Shown here: piece after piece, positions 5,816 through 6,856 of the stretch | How the letters are laid out: each line of letters begins with the position of its first letter | Numbering within the stretch: the stretch's first letter is position 1 | DNA from: Leptospirales bacterium | GTDB taxonomy: Bacteria; Spirochaetota; Leptospiria; Leptospirales; Leptonemataceae | DNA length: 6,856 bases | Direction of reading: 5' to 3' | Assembly: GCA_014238825.1 (NCBI GenBank) | Contig: JABAAI010000050.1 | Span: 1-6,856 of the forward strand | The notes under the pieces: generated by a model | The model's database searches: none | What the model was told of the DNA's origin: nothing | What the model saw: the letters and a program-made list of their open reading frames with translations, nothing else | Position numbers and translations under genes: made by a program

Positions 5816-5929
5816 GAATGGATTTTATGAAGATTAAGAAGCGATGAATGTGTAAGTTTCGCATTAAGGTTTATACCAGATTCCCCGGGCAGTAACAATG
5901 CCCGGGATTTTTTCTTCTAAAATCCATTC
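5816..5929. repeat. 114-bp element bounded by a 17-bp inverted repeat and enclosing the flaB terminator
   Basis: GAATGGATTTTA (5816-5827) is the exact complement of 5918-5929. After one bulged base (T5828), GAAGA (5829-5833) pairs with TCTTC (5913-5917), giving 17 pairs. Inside are a small hairpin (5847-5852 with 5860-5865, one G·U) and the terminator hairpin, giving a three-way-junction shape. No flanking target-site duplication is evident. Confidence 0.75.
5884..5913 (+). terminator. strong intrinsic terminator of flaB
   Basis: CCCGGGCA (5884-5891) pairs perfectly with TGCCCGGG (5899-5906) around a 7-nt loop. One A and then T6 (5908-5913) follow. It is a GC-rich stem in AT-rich surroundings, 83 nt after the flaB stop. 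Confidence 0.93.
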
Positions 5930-5986
5930 AGTTTTAATATCGGGATATTCTATTTGCCCAAGTATTTTTTATTTAATAAAGTAAGT

Positions 5987-6011
5987 AAAAATATAACAGA
6001 TAATCTCTGTT
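5987..6011 (-). terminator. candidate intrinsic terminator of the aldehyde dehydrogenase gene
   Basis: Read on the minus strand, AACAGA pairs with TCTGTT (6006-6011 with 5995-6000) around a 5-nt loop. ATATTTTT follows (down to 5987). It starts 16 nt past the stop codon. The stem is only 6 bp, so confidence is moderate. Confidence 0.5.
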
Positions 6012-6027
6012 TATGGAGCTCGCCTTG

Positions 6028-6856
6028 CTAAGGGGGATTAGGCAAACAATGCCAGGCCTTACTTTTACAAAACACTCGTATTCCTTCTAATGAGAGGGTC
6101 GTGCCGATACCAGAATGTTTACGACCAGACCAAGGTAAGTGAGGACTGATCCTATCAGACACATTCCAATAGACAGTGCCTGTTTTTAATTCTTCTAGAA
6201 TAGCCTTTGCAATAGCTCCATCTTTTGTGTAGACGGATGCTGTTAGCCCATATTCTGTATCTTGCATTTTCTCTAACGCTTCTTTTTCATCATCAACTTT
6301 TTGGATGCCAATTATTGGCCCGAAAGTTTCTTCTCGCATGAGTTTCATCTTATGATTTACTCCGCTAAGCACTCTCGGAGAAAAGAAGTAGCCCCGCGCA
6401 CTTTCTTTTTTTGTGTTTGGCGGTAAACCAAAAATGAGCTTAGCTCCTTTATCCAATGCGTCTATTAGTTGGTCATTGAGATACGATATTTGTTTTTTGC
6501 GACTAAGAGGACCTAAAAATATGTTTGGTTGCAAAGGATCACCTAATTCAAATGACTGGACAGATTTAACGAATTCTTTAAGAAAATTATCATAGATTTC
6601 TTTATGTACATAAATACGTTCAACAGCACAGCAACTCTGTCCATTATTGTAAAAGGCACCCTCTGCTGTAGAAGTAGCAGCATGAGATATAAGTACGTCT
6701 TTGTGTATGTATGCCGGGCATTTCCCGCCAAGTTCTAATTGTAAAGGGATCATTTTGTTAGCAACTTTCTGTGCTATTTTTTTGCCCGTTTGGTAAGATC
6801 CTGTAAAGAATACCCCATCTATGTCTTCATTTAATAAGTCCGTGCCTGCGTTTGAG
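6028..6856 (-). CDS. NAD(P)-dependent aldehyde dehydrogenase, C-terminal part (5' end outside window)
   Basis: The minus-strand frame is open to the window edge and gives 275 residues of a protein that is usually about 450-500 long. The Met at 6753 is internal, because conserved sequence (FFTGSYQTGKK) lies before it. Counting from the first complete codon at the edge, the family motifs are FTGS at 17-20, LELGGK with general-base Glu 41, GQSCC with catalytic Cys 75, and EETFGP at 175-180. The Glu-to-Cys spacing of 34 equals that of well-studied enzymes of this superfamily. The C-terminus has LPWSGRKHSGIG and ends SKAWHCLPNPP. The enzyme oxidises an aldehyde to a carboxylate using NAD(P)+; the substrate cannot be told from sequence. 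It converges on flaB and shows no functional link to it. Confidence 0.93.
   Translation of the reverse strand, partial: SNAGTDLLNEDIDGVFFTGSYQTGKKIAQKVANKMIPLQLELGGKCPAYIHKDVLISHAATSTAEGAFYNNGQSCCAVERIYVHKEIYDNFLKEFVKSVQSFELGDPLQPNIFLGPLSRKKQISYLNDQLIDALDKGAKLIFGLPPNTKKESARGYFFSPRVLSGVNHKMKLMREETFGPIIGIQKVDDEKEALEKMQDTEYGLTASVYTKDGAIAKAILEELKTGTVYWNVSDRISPHLPWSGRKHSGIGTTLSLEGIRVFCKSKAWHCLPNPP

Noticed and set aside
5819..5848. Tiny open frame after flaB (MDFMKIKKR)
   Set aside because: It has nine codons and no clear ribosome binding site, and it overlaps an inverted-repeat arm. There is no reason to call it a gene.

Overview
The window comes from an AT-rich bacterial genome, most likely a spirochaete. 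The evidence is two tandem flagellin reading frames at 3785-4630 and 4955-5800. Both start with MIINHN and carry the SMWFH and ESRIRDTDMAEE motifs of spirochaetal FlaB, the periplasmic flagellar core protein. I cannot name the genus. No tRNA, rRNA, CRISPR array, transposase or integrase gene was seen.

Layout. (1) Bases 1-1088 hold the 3' part of a repetitive surface or secreted protein with GLUG-type repeats, followed by three doublets of cysteine loops. (2) Bases 1178-2359 encode a complete RNase D: a DEDDy exonuclease plus two HRDC domains. (3) Bases 2410-3528 encode a membrane-anchored HtrA/DegS-type serine protease with one PDZ domain. (4) Bases 3529-3784 hold tandem T-run terminator-like structures, a sigma28-like promoter, small hairpins and a strong ribosome binding site. 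(5) Bases 3785-4630 are a full-length flaB copy broken by one in-frame TAA at codon 55, with other conserved residues lost nearby. (6) Bases 4631-4954 are a spacer dense in inverted repeats, including a 24-bp hairpin and an overlapping perfect 14-bp hairpin. Their arms could pair in alternative ways, like an attenuator. (7) Bases 4955-5800 are an intact flaB. (8) Bases 5801-6027 hold a strong terminator enclosed by a long inverted repeat, and a weaker minus-strand terminator. (9) Bases 6028-6856, on the minus strand, are the C-terminal part of an NAD(P)-dependent aldehyde dehydrogenase whose N-terminus lies outside the window.

The genes do not form one pathway. RNase D and the protease may be co-transcribed (50-nt gap). 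The two flagellin copies are a duplicated pair: the first is decaying or silenced, and the second is presumably the functional filament protein. The most interesting parts are the broken flagellin copy and the structured DNA around the intact one. No wholly new gene system is evident.
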